Shown here one piece after another: positions 55,438-63,741 of a DNA stretch of 64,000 nt. This DNA comes from Apibacter raozihei. Its GTDB lineage: Bacteria > Bacteroidota > Bacteroidia > Flavobacteriales > Weeksellaceae. The translations under genes were made by a program, and so were the position numbers. The notes under the pieces were generated by a model that saw only the letters and a list, made by a program, of their open reading frames with translations, searched no databases and had not been told where the DNA came from. Position 1 is the stretch's first letter, and each line of letters begins with the position of its first letter. The stretch is from NCBI RefSeq assembly GCF_004014855.1, contig NZ_CP034930.1, positions 1,426,001 through 1,490,000 of the forward strand, in the 5' to 3' direction.

Positions 55438-55809
55438 TTATTCTTCAGTTTTTTCTTCTTCAGTTTTAGCTGCAGCTTTTTTTGATGCTTTTTTAGGAGC
55501 GCTGCCTCCAATAGAAATGATTTGAATTTGAGTGAATTGTTGTCTGTGACCATTTTTCACTTTATATCCTTTTCTTCTTTTCTTTTTGAAAACAATAACT
55601 TTGTCTCCTTTAACATGGTCTAAAACTTTAGCGACTACTGTCACTCCTTCTATAACCGGGGCGCCTACTGTTATGGAACCATTATCTGTAAGTAAAACTT
55701 TATCAAAAGTTACTTCATCATTAGCATTTGCTTGTAAACGGTTCACGAACAACTTTTGGTCTTGCTCAACTTTGTATTGAAGCCCTGCTATCTCTACAAT
55801 TGCGTACAT
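55438..55809 (-). CDS. rplU: 50S ribosomal protein L21
   Basis: A 123-residue L21 with a core (about 1-103) showing IVEIAGLQYKVEQDQ and the KKRRKGYKVKNGHRQQFTQIQI motif that binds 23S rRNA. A Lys/Ala/Glu-rich tail of about 20 residues follows, as in other Bacteroidota. Start of the rplU-rpmA operon with a strong promoter. Confidence 0.97.
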   Translation of the reverse strand: MYAIVEIAGLQYKVEQDQKLFVNRLQANANDEVTFDKVLLTDNGSITVGAPVIEGVTVVAKVLDHVKGDKVIVFKKKRRKGYKVKNGHRQQFTQIQIISIGGSAPKKASKKAAAKTEEEKTEE

Positions 55810-55841
55810 AAAATATTCGTTTTTTTATTTTTTACAGGTTG

Positions 55842-55870
55842 CAAATATAAGGTTTTTTTTTAAATATCAA
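55842..55870 (-). promoter_or_regulatory. Promoter of rplU-rpmA
   Basis: Minus-strand TTG (55870-55868), 18 bp, TATATTTG (55849-55842): close to the Bacteroidota consensus, 32 bp before the ATG. Confidence 0.6.
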
Positions 55871-55940
55871 TAATAAAATGACTTGAAGCTATTAGATTTT
55901 TAGTTTAGTCCAATATAGCGATATCTTAGATAACAATTAC

Positions 55941-55948
55941 TAATTTTG
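55941..55948 (+). promoter_or_regulatory. Predicted -7 element of fmt
   Basis: TAATTTTG matches TAnnTTTG, 20 bp before the fmt ATG. Confidence 0.4.
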
Positions 55949-55968
55949 TAAATAGATACAAGTTTTAT

Positions 55969-56928
55969 ATGAATAAAAAATCTTTAAAAGTTTTGTATAT
56001 GGGGACTCCAGATTTTGCTGTAGCTCCCTTAGATGAAATTTTCAAATCCAATCATCAGATTGTGGGAGTAGTGACTGTTCCGGATAAACCAGCAGGCAGA
56101 GGTCGTAAATTGATGGAATCTGCAGTGAAAAAGTACGCTGTAGAGAATGAGCTGCTTGTTTTGCAGCCTTCTAAAATGAAAGATCCGGACTTTTTAAAGG
56201 TAATTAAGGATTTAAATCCTGATGTAATTGTGGTTGTAGCATTCCGTTTGCTTCCAGAAGAAATATGGTCCCTGCCTCAATTAGGTACTTTTAATCTGCA
56301 TGCTTCTTTGCTTCCTCAATATAGAGGAGCTGCACCCATTAATTTTGCTATAATAAATGGAGATAAAGAGTCCGGAGTTACCACTTTTTTTATAGATCAT
56401 AAGATTGATACTGGTGAAATTTTACTTCAATCGTCATTACCAATTTTAGATAGTGATGATGCCGGTACTTTGCATGATAAGCTCATGGAGTTAGGGAGGG
56501 GGGTAGTACTTGAAACATTGAACGGTCTTGCTGCAGGAACATTAGAGCCTAAAAAACAAGTTTTGCTGGAAAATGTTGAATATAAATATGCTCCGAAAAT
56601 ATTTAAAGATGATTGCGAAATTGACTGGAATAAGTCCCTGATACAAATTAATAATTTAATTAAAGGCTTGAGTCCCTATCCGGTTGCATTCACCCATTGG
56701 GTAAGCAATGATTCAAGTAAGATTTTGAAAATATATAAAGGACTTTATACTGTAGAAAAACATGCGTTACCTATAGGGAGTGTGGTTGTTGAAGGAAAGG
56801 CTTTGAAAATTGCTGCATCCGATGGATTTTATTTTCCTCTATTGGTTCAGCTTGAAGGTAAAAAAGCACTGTCTGTTTCTGATTTTATTAATGGATTAAC
56901 GCAAAAAAATAATATTAAAGTCAGATAA
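55969..56928 (+). CDS. fmt: Methionyl-tRNA formyltransferase
   Basis: Formylates initiator Met-tRNA using 10-formyl-THF. The 319 residues start with YMGTPDFAVAPLDEI (about 10-24). The catalytic Asn/His region is FNLHASLLPQYRGAAPINFAIINGD (about 109-133) and the catalytic Asp is in FIDHKIDTGEIL (about 142-153). The C-terminal tRNA-binding domain is at about 205-315. Followed 2 bp later by a HAD phosphatase gene. Confidence 0.95.
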   Translation: MNKKSLKVLYMGTPDFAVAPLDEIFKSNHQIVGVVTVPDKPAGRGRKLMESAVKKYAVENELLVLQPSKMKDPDFLKVIKDLNPDVIVVVAFRLLPEEIWSLPQLGTFNLHASLLPQYRGAAPINFAIINGDKESGVTTFFIDHKIDTGEILLQSSLPILDSDDAGTLHDKLMELGRGVVLETLNGLAAGTLEPKKQVLLENVEYKYAPKIFKDDCEIDWNKSLIQINNLIKGLSPYPVAFTHWVSNDSSKILKIYKGLYTVEKHALPIGSVVVEGKALKIAASDGFYFPLLVQLEGKKALSVSDFINGLTQKNNIKVR

Positions 56929-56930
56929 AT

Positions 56931-57737
56931 ATGAACTTTAAAAATGTTAAGTTAGTTGTGAGTGATATGGATGGTACCTTGCTTCACTCTGATTATAGTA
57001 TAAATCCGGAATTTTTTAATATTTATGAAAAATTAAAATCGTTAGGTATTAGTTTTTCTGTAGCTAGTGGGAGGCAATATTATAGTTTATTGAAAATATT
57101 TGATTCAATTAAAAATGATATCTATTTTATTGCTGAAAATGGTGGAAACTTAGTTTATTGTGGAAAGACATTGATTACTAGAGAAATAAACCAAGATCTA
57201 ATTAGTGAAGTTATTAAATTATGTGTTCCCATTTCAGGTGCTGAGGTTTTATTATGTGGAATCAAATCTGCTTATGCAAGTAAATCAGCTCCAGAGTTTG
57301 CGGAACATATTAAGCAATATTATCCCAAAAATAAGGTACTTTCTTCTTTATCTGAACCTTTAGAAGATGAAATTGTGAAAATAGCTATTTATAATAGAGA
57401 AGGAGTTGAGAATAGTGTATATCCTATAGTATCATACTTAAATAAAGAATACAATGTTAAAATTTCCGGAAAACATTGGGTTGATATTTCTTTAAAAAAC
57501 TCCAATAAAGGAGAAGCTCTTAAAGAAGTACAGAAAAGATTAAATATCTCAAAAGAGGAAACTATGGTTTTTGGGGATTATCTTAATGATGAAGAAATGA
57601 TGCATGAAGCATTTTATAGTTTTGCTATGGAGAATGCCCATCCTGATTTAAAAAAATCAGCAAATTTTGAAACAGTATCAAATGATCAGGATGGAGTTTT
57701 GAAAATTTTGCAAGAAGTTATCAGGCAAAATAGTTAA
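56931..57737 (+). CDS. HAD-superfamily Cof-type phosphatase
   Basis: A 268-residue sugar-phosphate or nucleotide phosphatase of the Cof/YbjI subgroup (cap type C2). Motif I is VVSDMDGTLLHSD (about 10-22), motif II SVASGRQYYSL, the motif III Lys lies in SNKGEALKEVQ (about 192-202), and motif IV is MVFGDYLNDEEMM (about 213-225). The 2-bp gap to fmt indicates co-transcription, but no functional link is evident. Substrate unknown. Confidence 0.88.
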   Translation: MNFKNVKLVVSDMDGTLLHSDYSINPEFFNIYEKLKSLGISFSVASGRQYYSLLKIFDSIKNDIYFIAENGGNLVYCGKTLITREINQDLISEVIKLCVPISGAEVLLCGIKSAYASKSAPEFAEHIKQYYPKNKVLSSLSEPLEDEIVKIAIYNREGVENSVYPIVSYLNKEYNVKISGKHWVDISLKNSNKGEALKEVQKRLNISKEETMVFGDYLNDEEMMHEAFYSFAMENAHPDLKKSANFETVSNDQDGVLKILQEVIRQNS

Positions 57738-57750
57738 TTGATTTGGAAAT

Positions 57751-57781
57751 AAAAAAGCTCATAAATTTTATGAGCTTTTTT
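57751..57781. terminator. Terminator, HAD gene / chitin-binding protein
   Basis: Arms AAAAAAGCTCATAA/TTATGAGCTTTTTT with a 3-nt loop, between convergent genes. Confidence 0.88.
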
Positions 57782-57795
57782 AATACTATTTTTGT

Positions 57796-58203
57796 TTAAG
57801 AAGGACAGGTGAAAACGTTAGCAGTACATTTTTGTGTGACAGGATTAAATTTTGAAATTGTCGGACAAGTATAAATGTAACTTGAAAATAATTGTCTAGA
57901 TCCATCTCTTTTATATACACAATAAGCATATTGTTTGCAACTAGTGCCAGGGATTACTAAGCGAATATTTTTATTTGATAATTTCGGGCAAATATTGCTT
58001 TGAGGAGCCTCGGAGATAGCGTCGCCAGAGTCTGAAAGTTTGTTTTCATCAGCTAAAGCTGTTGAGCTTTTCGATTTATGAAATGAGGCCACAAGTCCTT
58101 CATTATCATAAGGATTTTTTGCATGTAGATCATTGTTGGCAGCTGATTGTGAATAATAGAATGAACATGTCATTACTAAAATCAAAGTTACTAATTGTTT
58201 CAT
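57796..58203 (-). CDS. Small secreted protein with a peritrophin-A-like (CBM14) domain
   Basis: A 135-residue protein. The signal peptide (about 1-18) ends FYYSQ. Residues 20-70 are a polar linker. The C-terminus has six cysteines at 72, 89, 95, 113, 126 and 133. Their spacing C-x16-C-x5-C-x17-C-x12-C-x6-C fits the peritrophin-A pattern C-x13-20-C-x5-6-C-x9-19-C-x10-14-C-x4-14-C. The segment TCPTISKFNPVTQKC has the aromatic/Asn features before Cys5 found in chitin-binding domains. These domains are best known from insect peritrophic-matrix proteins. Binding to host chitin is inferred. The domain is closely similar to the end of the protein at 58612-60258. No exact promoter box was found. Confidence 0.75.
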   Translation of the reverse strand: MKQLVTLILVMTCSFYYSQSAANNDLHAKNPYDNEGLVASFHKSKSSTALADENKLSDSGDAISEAPQSNICPKLSNKNIRLVIPGTSCKQYAYCVYKRDGSRQLFSSYIYTCPTISKFNPVTQKCTANVFTCPS

Positions 58204-58548
58204 ATTTTTTGTTTTTTAAAAAATTAATTGGATAAAATTAACGTTTTTTTATTTATAAAATAATTATTTTATAAATTATTTTAAAATGTTATAAATTAAT
58301 TTTAATGTATATTAATTATGTTTGTTAATGATTTATTTGTAACGTAGTTTAATATATGGGGCACAATGATGTAGTGCGCTAAATTGATTTTTTATACAAA
58401 TAGCATATGAGGAAATCTATTGGATTTAATTTTAAATGAAAAGATTAATCATGCTAGAAGGGGGGGGCGGGAGTTATAGAATATTAAAATTTGTATATAT
58501 ATTGTTTTTTTACTGTATAATTGATTAAATGAAGTAAGTAATAAAAAA
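58204..58548. other. Intergenic stretch with a G8 tract
   Basis: Very AT-rich region upstream of the small chitin-binding protein gene. It holds a G-tract at 58460-58471 (eight G, one C, three G), which stands out strongly against the low-GC background. I saw no open frame and no exact -7 box for the gene at 58203. The tract may be a slippage-prone switch or an assembly artefact. Confidence 0.45.
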
Positions 58549-58577
58549 AAGAGAGCTCAAAATATTTGAGCTCTCTT
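58549..58577 (-). terminator. Terminator of the large CBM14 protein gene
   Basis: 13-bp arms AAGAGAGCTCAAA/TTTGAGCTCTCTT with a 3-nt loop, followed on the minus strand by T8, 35 bp after the stop. Confidence 0.9.
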
Positions 58578-58611
58578 ACGGGTATTTAATTAATTGTATA
58601 TATGATTTCTA

Positions 58612-60258
58612 TTAATAAGGACATCTTGCAATAGTAGCAGAGCATAGTCGACTTCCTACATTAAATTTAGAAGTTGTAGGGCAAGTGTATGTATAAGACG
58701 AAAACAAAGCGCTGCCACTATATACACATTTAATATACTGTGTACAGTTAGTTCCTGGTTTTAGCCAGTTTCCTGCGCTCTTACATGTAAAATTAGTATT
58801 TACTCCATTTGCGCTTGTAGAAGCAGATTGAGTGTCATCACAGGAGCCATAAGCGGTAACGGTAATGGTGGTTCTTCCTTCAGTAGTAGGAGAGTAGTTG
58901 TAAGTAGAACTTACACCACTTTGAACAATTTGACTACCTACTTTCCAGTCGTATCTCACAGCATTGGTTACACCACTTGCAGTAAATTTCTGGGTTGTTC
59001 CAGGATTTACCTGAGCCGTAGTTGGGGAAATTTTTAAAGTTCCAGACAGTTTTTGACAAGCTACTGTGGGGGTGGAAGTAACGGAATTACTTACAGATGA
59101 ACTGTTGCATCCGATAGCTTTTACCATTATGGTAACACTTGACGTATTCTGTGGAGTATATGTAAATGTAGTACCGTTCTGACCAGATTGAAGTGAATTA
59201 TTAACATACCATTGATAGGTTTCAGCATTGCTAACTCCAGAAACAGTAAATACGGATTGTTCACTTACAACTAAGGGTGTATAGCTGATAGATGGTGTTC
59301 CAGAAACTGGTATACATGCCGTTTGAGGAGTAGCTGTAACAGTTCCCGTGGTGGTAGTTGTTTCATCACAACCTATTCCGGTTACAGTTATAGTTACAGG
59401 ATTTGTATCTGAAGGAGTAAATTTAAAAGTTTGACTGGTTTCATCTTGGACATGATCATTAACAGCCCATTGATAACTTAAAATGTTTGTTCCCCCGTTT
59501 GCTGTAAATGTTGTGGTTTCACTAACGATTAAGTTGGGATTAGCCGGGCTTATAGAAAGTGTACCGGAAGCTGTGTTTTGACAGGCCTCTACATCATTTG
59601 GGATTTCATCTATTTGAGCAGATTGAAAAGTTCCGTCACAGCTATATGCTTTAACTTTGATAATTACCTGATCAGTATTAACAGGTGTATAGGTAAAAGT
59701 TGCATATATTTCGCCTTCTTGTACTACATCGTCTACTAGCCATTCATATCTAGACACATTCTCAACATTATAGGCGCTATATTCTTTGGCTACACCAACA
59801 AAAATATCCGTAACATAATCACGGGTAATCCCCAATGTGCCAGTCATAGGTATACAATCTACATCTCCGCATTTTTCAATCCATTCTGTTTTTACCCAGA
59901 AATTTATACATTTAGTATCTACATTATAGATCATTAAACCGTTTTTTTTACTACTGGAGCTAAGAGAGTCCAGTTTTCTTATTTGCAGTGTTGTTAATTG
60001 AGGAAGTCTTAACCCTTTTTTTAATGCTATTTCTAAAGATGAATAATTTGAAGGTTGACTGGTTCCAATGCCTACTGAGCCAGAGTTTGTAATAACTACA
60101 TCATCTTTCTGTTCATCTTGTGAAGGAGTTCCCGTTTGGGAATTGTTTCCTGAACCGTCAATATGAAAGACCGTTTTAGGATTGTTTGTATTAACACCTG
60201 TCTGCGAATAACTGACAGAAGTATATAAAGCTAAAAATAATATAATTAATCGTTTCAT
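58612..60258 (-). CDS. Secreted stalk protein ending in a CBM14-like domain
   Basis: A 548-residue exported protein. The signal peptide is about 1-19 (SYSQ). A Bacteroidota surface module at 20-132 includes VGIGTSQPSNYSSLEIA, KGLRLPQL and TKCINFWVKTEW. Four Ig/PKD-like beta repeats follow, each opening with a cysteine (Cys135, Cys226, Cys315, Cys401) and sharing the YQW-V-N and FTYTP-N-V-I-V-A-CD core, so they resemble a stalk. The last domain has six cysteines (492, 505, 511, 526, 539, 546) with spacing x12, x5, x14, x12, x6, close to peritrophin-A (the first gap is one short). The layout suggests a chitin-directed adhesin. No T9SS tail was recognised. Confidence 0.78.
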   Translation of the reverse strand: MKRLIILFLALYTSVSYSQTGVNTNNPKTVFHIDGSGNNSQTGTPSQDEQKDDVVITNSGSVGIGTSQPSNYSSLEIALKKGLRLPQLTTLQIRKLDSLSSSSKKNGLMIYNVDTKCINFWVKTEWIEKCGDVDCIPMTGTLGITRDYVTDIFVGVAKEYSAYNVENVSRYEWLVDDVVQEGEIYATFTYTPVNTDQVIIKVKAYSCDGTFQSAQIDEIPNDVEACQNTASGTLSISPANPNLIVSETTTFTANGGTNILSYQWAVNDHVQDETSQTFKFTPSDTNPVTITVTGIGCDETTTTTGTVTATPQTACIPVSGTPSISYTPLVVSEQSVFTVSGVSNAETYQWYVNNSLQSGQNGTTFTYTPQNTSSVTIMVKAIGCNSSSVSNSVTSTPTVACQKLSGTLKISPTTAQVNPGTTQKFTASGVTNAVRYDWKVGSQIVQSGVSSTYNYSPTTEGRTTITVTAYGSCDDTQSASTSANGVNTNFTCKSAGNWLKPGTNCTQYIKCVYSGSALFSSYTYTCPTTSKFNVGSRLCSATIARCPY

Positions 60259-60373
60259 TTTAAAGTTTCATTTAAGGTTAAATAAAATATTGCGCTATTT
60301 GTATAAAAATATGTTCCACTAATGTTAATCTTTATTTTGTAAAGAATATTTTGTTTTAATTACAAGGGGAACG

Positions 60374-60778
60374 TTAATTACCGCATATTTTTTTCCATTC
60401 TGTATCTACCCAGAAGTTAATACAATTAGTTTCGGTATTAAATACAGTCAATCCGTTTTTATTATCATCGGCGCTCGTAGTAGAGTCCAACTCTGATATT
60501 TGAGAATTAGTCAACTGTGGTAGTCTAAGCCCTTTATCAGATGCAATTTCTAAGGAAGAGTAAGCCGCTGGCTCAATGGTCCCGATTCCTATACTTCCGG
60601 AACTGGTAATCACGACATCGTTTTTTTGAGCGCTTTCTGAGATAGTACCCGATGTAGGATTATCTCCGGCTCCGTCAATATGTAATAAAGCCTTTGGATT
60701 GCTTGTATTAATACCAACCTGAGAAAAACAACAATAAGATGATAATGTAGTTGTTAGTAATAGTAAAAAAAGTTTCAT
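60374..60778 (-). CDS. Free-standing N-terminal surface module
   Basis: A 134-residue protein that is a close paralogue of residues 1-132 of the gene 116 bp downstream: signal peptide ending CCFSQ, GINTSNPKALLHIDG, QKNDVVITSSGSIGIGTIEP, SSLEIASDKGLRLPQL and CINFWVDTEW, then a stop after KKICGN. The remaining sequence up to the next gene has no similarity to repeats of the longer protein, so this is a stand-alone form rather than a recent truncation. The role may be a co-secreted partner of the larger protein. The two genes may be co-transcribed. Confidence 0.72.
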   Translation of the reverse strand: MKLFLLLLTTTLSSYCCFSQVGINTSNPKALLHIDGAGDNPTSGTISESAQKNDVVITSSGSIGIGTIEPAAYSSLEIASDKGLRLPQLTNSQISELDSTTSADDNKNGLTVFNTETNCINFWVDTEWKKICGN

Positions 60779-61494
60779 AAATGTGTATAGTTATAGTTAA
60801 TGATTGAAAGGTTTATAAAAATTAAATTGATATTAGTTAATAATTGTATTTTACATATAACTAATTATAACATTCATATTGCAGCGAATAATAAATAGTT
60901 TAGTTTTTATTATATATAAGAAAGTAGTAGTTTGAAATAAATTGTAATTAAGGATACCATTTTTACGATAATAAAATTTAGCATTTTCTTAACTGGATGC
61001 AAATGTAGTATCTTGTAATGTGTATATCCTAAATAAAAATAAGTGTATTTCGTGAAATCCGCTATAATTTTGTGTAATAAAAAAGTAAATCCTCATGTCT
61101 ATGTAAAAAAAAAGTGTTATAAAAAATTCGTTATTTGAATAAATTATAAAATTACTTTTTTTAAAAAAATAAATAATATGAGATTAAATTAAATTTATTT
61201 TTAATACAATGATGTTTAAAATGTTTAAATTATTCTTTATTGAAATTATTCTAGACTTTGTAAATGTTCTTTAAGCTAAAACTATTGAATATTCGCTTTT
61301 TTTTAATGTAAATTAATAAATTAATTCGATTTTGTATTGATTTTACTTGTTATGACTCATAAGTATTATATAAATATCATAAATTATGACTTATATCTGT
61401 AGTAAAAAATATGATTTTAATATTAACTAAGCTTTTTAATATTAATTTTTTAATAAAATGATTTTTTAAGGTATAGGGTTATAGCAAAAAACAA
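60779..61494. other. Long AT-rich gene-free region
   Basis: About 715 bp with no open frame of note. The only candidate signal is a minus-strand TACATTTG (61007-61000), which would give a leader of about 215 nt for the gene at 60778. No RNA gene or repeat recognised. Confidence 0.4.
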
Positions 61495-61518
61495 AAAAAT
61501 ACTTGTAAAAGTATTTTT
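61495..61518 (-). terminator. Terminator of the Fe-S protein pair
   Basis: Arms AAAAATACTT/AAGTATTTTT with loop GTAA, about 39 bp downstream of the stop at 61557. Low GC in the stem, but flanked by A and T runs. Confidence 0.55.
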
Positions 61519-61556
61519 CAATCAAATAAAGAAAAAGTGAGTATCAATAAATTTGA

Positions 61557-62348
61557 TTAATTAATAGCTTCATTAAGTAATTCAGCTAAATCTTTGACAA
61601 AAACCTGTAGACTTTTTTCTTTAACCTTAATACCATCAGTGAGCATGGTGTTGCAAAATGGACAACCAGTGGCTATAATGTTCGGAGATTTATCAAGAGC
61701 TTCCTCCGTTCTTTCTATGTTAATATCCTTTATGCCCTTTTCAGGTTCTTTAAACATTTGTGCACCTCCTGCACCACAGCAAAGGCCATTTTGACGACAG
61801 CGTTTCATTTCAATTAAATCGGCTTCAAGTGCAGATAATACTTGTCGTGGAGCTTCGTATTGATCATTGGCTCTTCCAAGATAACAAGGATCATGAAAAA
61901 CTATTTTTTTTCCTTTAAAATTTCCCCCTTCTACTTTTAAGCGACCTTCGTATAATAAATTTTGAAGAAATTGAGCGTGATGAAGAACTTCATACTCCCC
62001 TCCAAGTTGAGGATATTCATTTTTTAGCGTATTGAAACAATGAGGACAGGCGGTAACTATTTTTTTTATTTCATATGAATTCAAAACCTCTATATTCATT
62101 ATAGCTTGCATTTGAAATAGAAATTCATTTCCTGCTCTCTTCGCCGGATCTCCTGTACACCCCTCTTCTTGGCCTAAAATAGCAAAATCTATTCTCGCTT
62201 TTTGTAAAAGAGAGGCAAAAGCTTTAGTAATTTTTTTAGCTCTTTCATCAAAACTTCCTGAGCAGCCTACCCAAAATAAAACTTCCGGAGATTTTCCTTC
62301 AGCAGCATATTCTGCCATTGTTTTTATCGGTTGAATATTAGATTCCAT
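61557..62348 (-). CDS. CCG-domain (heterodisulfide reductase B-like) Fe-S protein
   Basis: A 263-residue protein with two cysteine-rich CCG-type regions. The first has VGCSGSFDERA (about 28-38), EEGCTGDPAKR and TACPHCFNTL. The second has DPCYLGR, LCCGAGGAQMF (about 190-200) and ATGCPFCNTML. Such domains bind non-cubane Fe-S clusters in HdrB, GlpC and LldE-like oxidoreductases. It follows, 44 bp downstream, a membrane-bound 4Fe-4S protein, and the two probably form one electron-transfer complex. Electron donor and acceptor are unknown. Confidence 0.88.
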   Translation of the reverse strand: MESNIQPIKTMAEYAAEGKSPEVLFWVGCSGSFDERAKKITKAFASLLQKARIDFAILGQEEGCTGDPAKRAGNEFLFQMQAIMNIEVLNSYEIKKIVTACPHCFNTLKNEYPQLGGEYEVLHHAQFLQNLLYEGRLKVEGGNFKGKKIVFHDPCYLGRANDQYEAPRQVLSALEADLIEMKRCRQNGLCCGAGGAQMFKEPEKGIKDINIERTEEALDKSPNIIATGCPFCNTMLTDGIKVKEKSLQVFVKDLAELLNEAIN

Positions 62349-62392
62349 AATTAAAATCAGATGTTAGGTTTTATGTTTACTCTTTTGAAAGT

Positions 62393-63712
62393 CTATTCAT
62401 GAATCCAGTTTGCACGATCACTCTGACTAAATTGCCAAGGAGCGCTGTTGTTTTCCATGTTTGCCATCATCATATTCAATTCCTGAGGAGCTGCAGATTG
62501 TTCCATTACCAGATAGCGGCGTAAATCTATAATTATTGATAAAGGATCAATCAGAACAGGACATGATTCAACACAGGCATTACAGGTAGTACAAGCCCAG
62601 AGTTCTTCAGATGTAATGTAATCACCCAATAATTGCTTCCCGTCCTCGATAAAAATACCGTTTTTATTAATATTTTTGCCAATATCTTCAATGCGATCTC
62701 TAACACTCATCATAATCTTTCTTGGAGAAAGTTTTTTTCCTGTTAAATTGGCAGGACAATTAGAGGTACATCTACCGCATTCAGTGCAAGTATAAGCATT
62801 TAGTAATTGAATCCAAGACAAATCAGTAGCATCACTAGCTCCAAATTTTTCAGGAATAGTACCCTCAGGCGTGGCTGCATATGGATCTATGTTCGGATCC
62901 ATCATAGATCTTACTTCTTTAGTTATTGCCTCTAAAGAATTTAGCTGGCCTTTTTTATTTAGGTTTGAAAAGTAAGTATTAGGAAAAGCAAATAATATAT
63001 GCAGGTGCTTAGAAAAGTAAAGATAATTCATGAAAAATAATATTCCAAGATAATGAAACCACCAGGACGACTTTTCAATAATTATAAGAGAATGCACAGA
63101 TAAACCGGAAAAAGCATTGCCTAAAATTAGATGACTTATTGGAAAATAACCCAAGGTCTCTCTATGATCCAGAAGTTGTAAGTTAATGTCAGCAGAGTTC
63201 ATAGACAATAATGCAAACATCATAACAAATTCTATGATTAATATTAAATTTCCGTCTATTTTCGGCCATCCTATAAGATCTCTGGAATTCAGTCTGGGTA
63301 CTTTAGTTATATTTCTTCTGATAAAAAAAACTGAAACAGAAATCATTACTGAAACGGCTAAAAAGTCAAGAGTAGCAGTTACAAAATTATACAGCTGAGT
63401 AGGTATAATATGCCCCAGATATCTATGAGTTCCAAAAATACCATCGATAAAAATTTCAATCAGCTCTACATTAACGATCAAAAATCCTAAATAGACAATT
63501 ATGTGGAAAAAACCTGCCACAGGCTTAGCCATCATTTTACCCTGCCCAATAGCAATACGAGCCATTAATTTCAATCTTACAGAAGGTTGATCGGAACGAT
63601 TAGATTTTTTCCCCAGAAGTATATTTCGTCGTATTCTTAAAAGATTGCGTACAAAAAGTCCAATTCCACCAATAGCAAAAGCTAAGAATAATATACTTCG
63701 TAGATATTCCAT
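62393..63712 (-). CDS. Membrane-bound 4Fe-4S dicluster protein
   Basis: A 439-residue protein. The N-terminal part (about 1-245) has five or more membrane segments with histidines that could bind heme, like the NarI/HdrE family. The C-terminal part has two 4Fe-4S motifs, CTECGRCTSNCP (about 312-323) and CTTCNACVESCP (about 375-386). Together with the CCG protein downstream it is organised like a quinone-linked HdrDE-type module. Upstream is the end of an MCE gene 29 bp away. This trio is often seen in Bacteroidota, in my recollection. Confidence 0.86.
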   Translation of the reverse strand: MEYLRSILFLAFAIGGIGLFVRNLLRIRRNILLGKKSNRSDQPSVRLKLMARIAIGQGKMMAKPVAGFFHIIVYLGFLIVNVELIEIFIDGIFGTHRYLGHIIPTQLYNFVTATLDFLAVSVMISVSVFFIRRNITKVPRLNSRDLIGWPKIDGNLILIIEFVMMFALLSMNSADINLQLLDHRETLGYFPISHLILGNAFSGLSVHSLIIIEKSSWWFHYLGILFFMNYLYFSKHLHILFAFPNTYFSNLNKKGQLNSLEAITKEVRSMMDPNIDPYAATPEGTIPEKFGASDATDLSWIQLLNAYTCTECGRCTSNCPANLTGKKLSPRKIMMSVRDRIEDIGKNINKNGIFIEDGKQLLGDYITSEELWACTTCNACVESCPVLIDPLSIIIDLRRYLVMEQSAAPQELNMMMANMENNSAPWQFSQSDRANWIHE

Positions 63713-63741
63713 GACATAATGGTTTTTATGGTTTTAAATTC

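Noticed and set aside
60374-60778. Truncated pseudogene of the larger CBM14 protein
   Set aside because: The frame is intact with its own signal peptide and stop, and the sequence after the stop shows no remains of the Ig-like repeats, so it reads as a stand-alone gene.
60779-61494. Hidden tRNA or CRISPR in the long gene-free stretch
   Set aside because: No T-loop GTTC-A-TC pattern, no regularly spaced repeats and no cas genes. The sequence is simply AT-rich.
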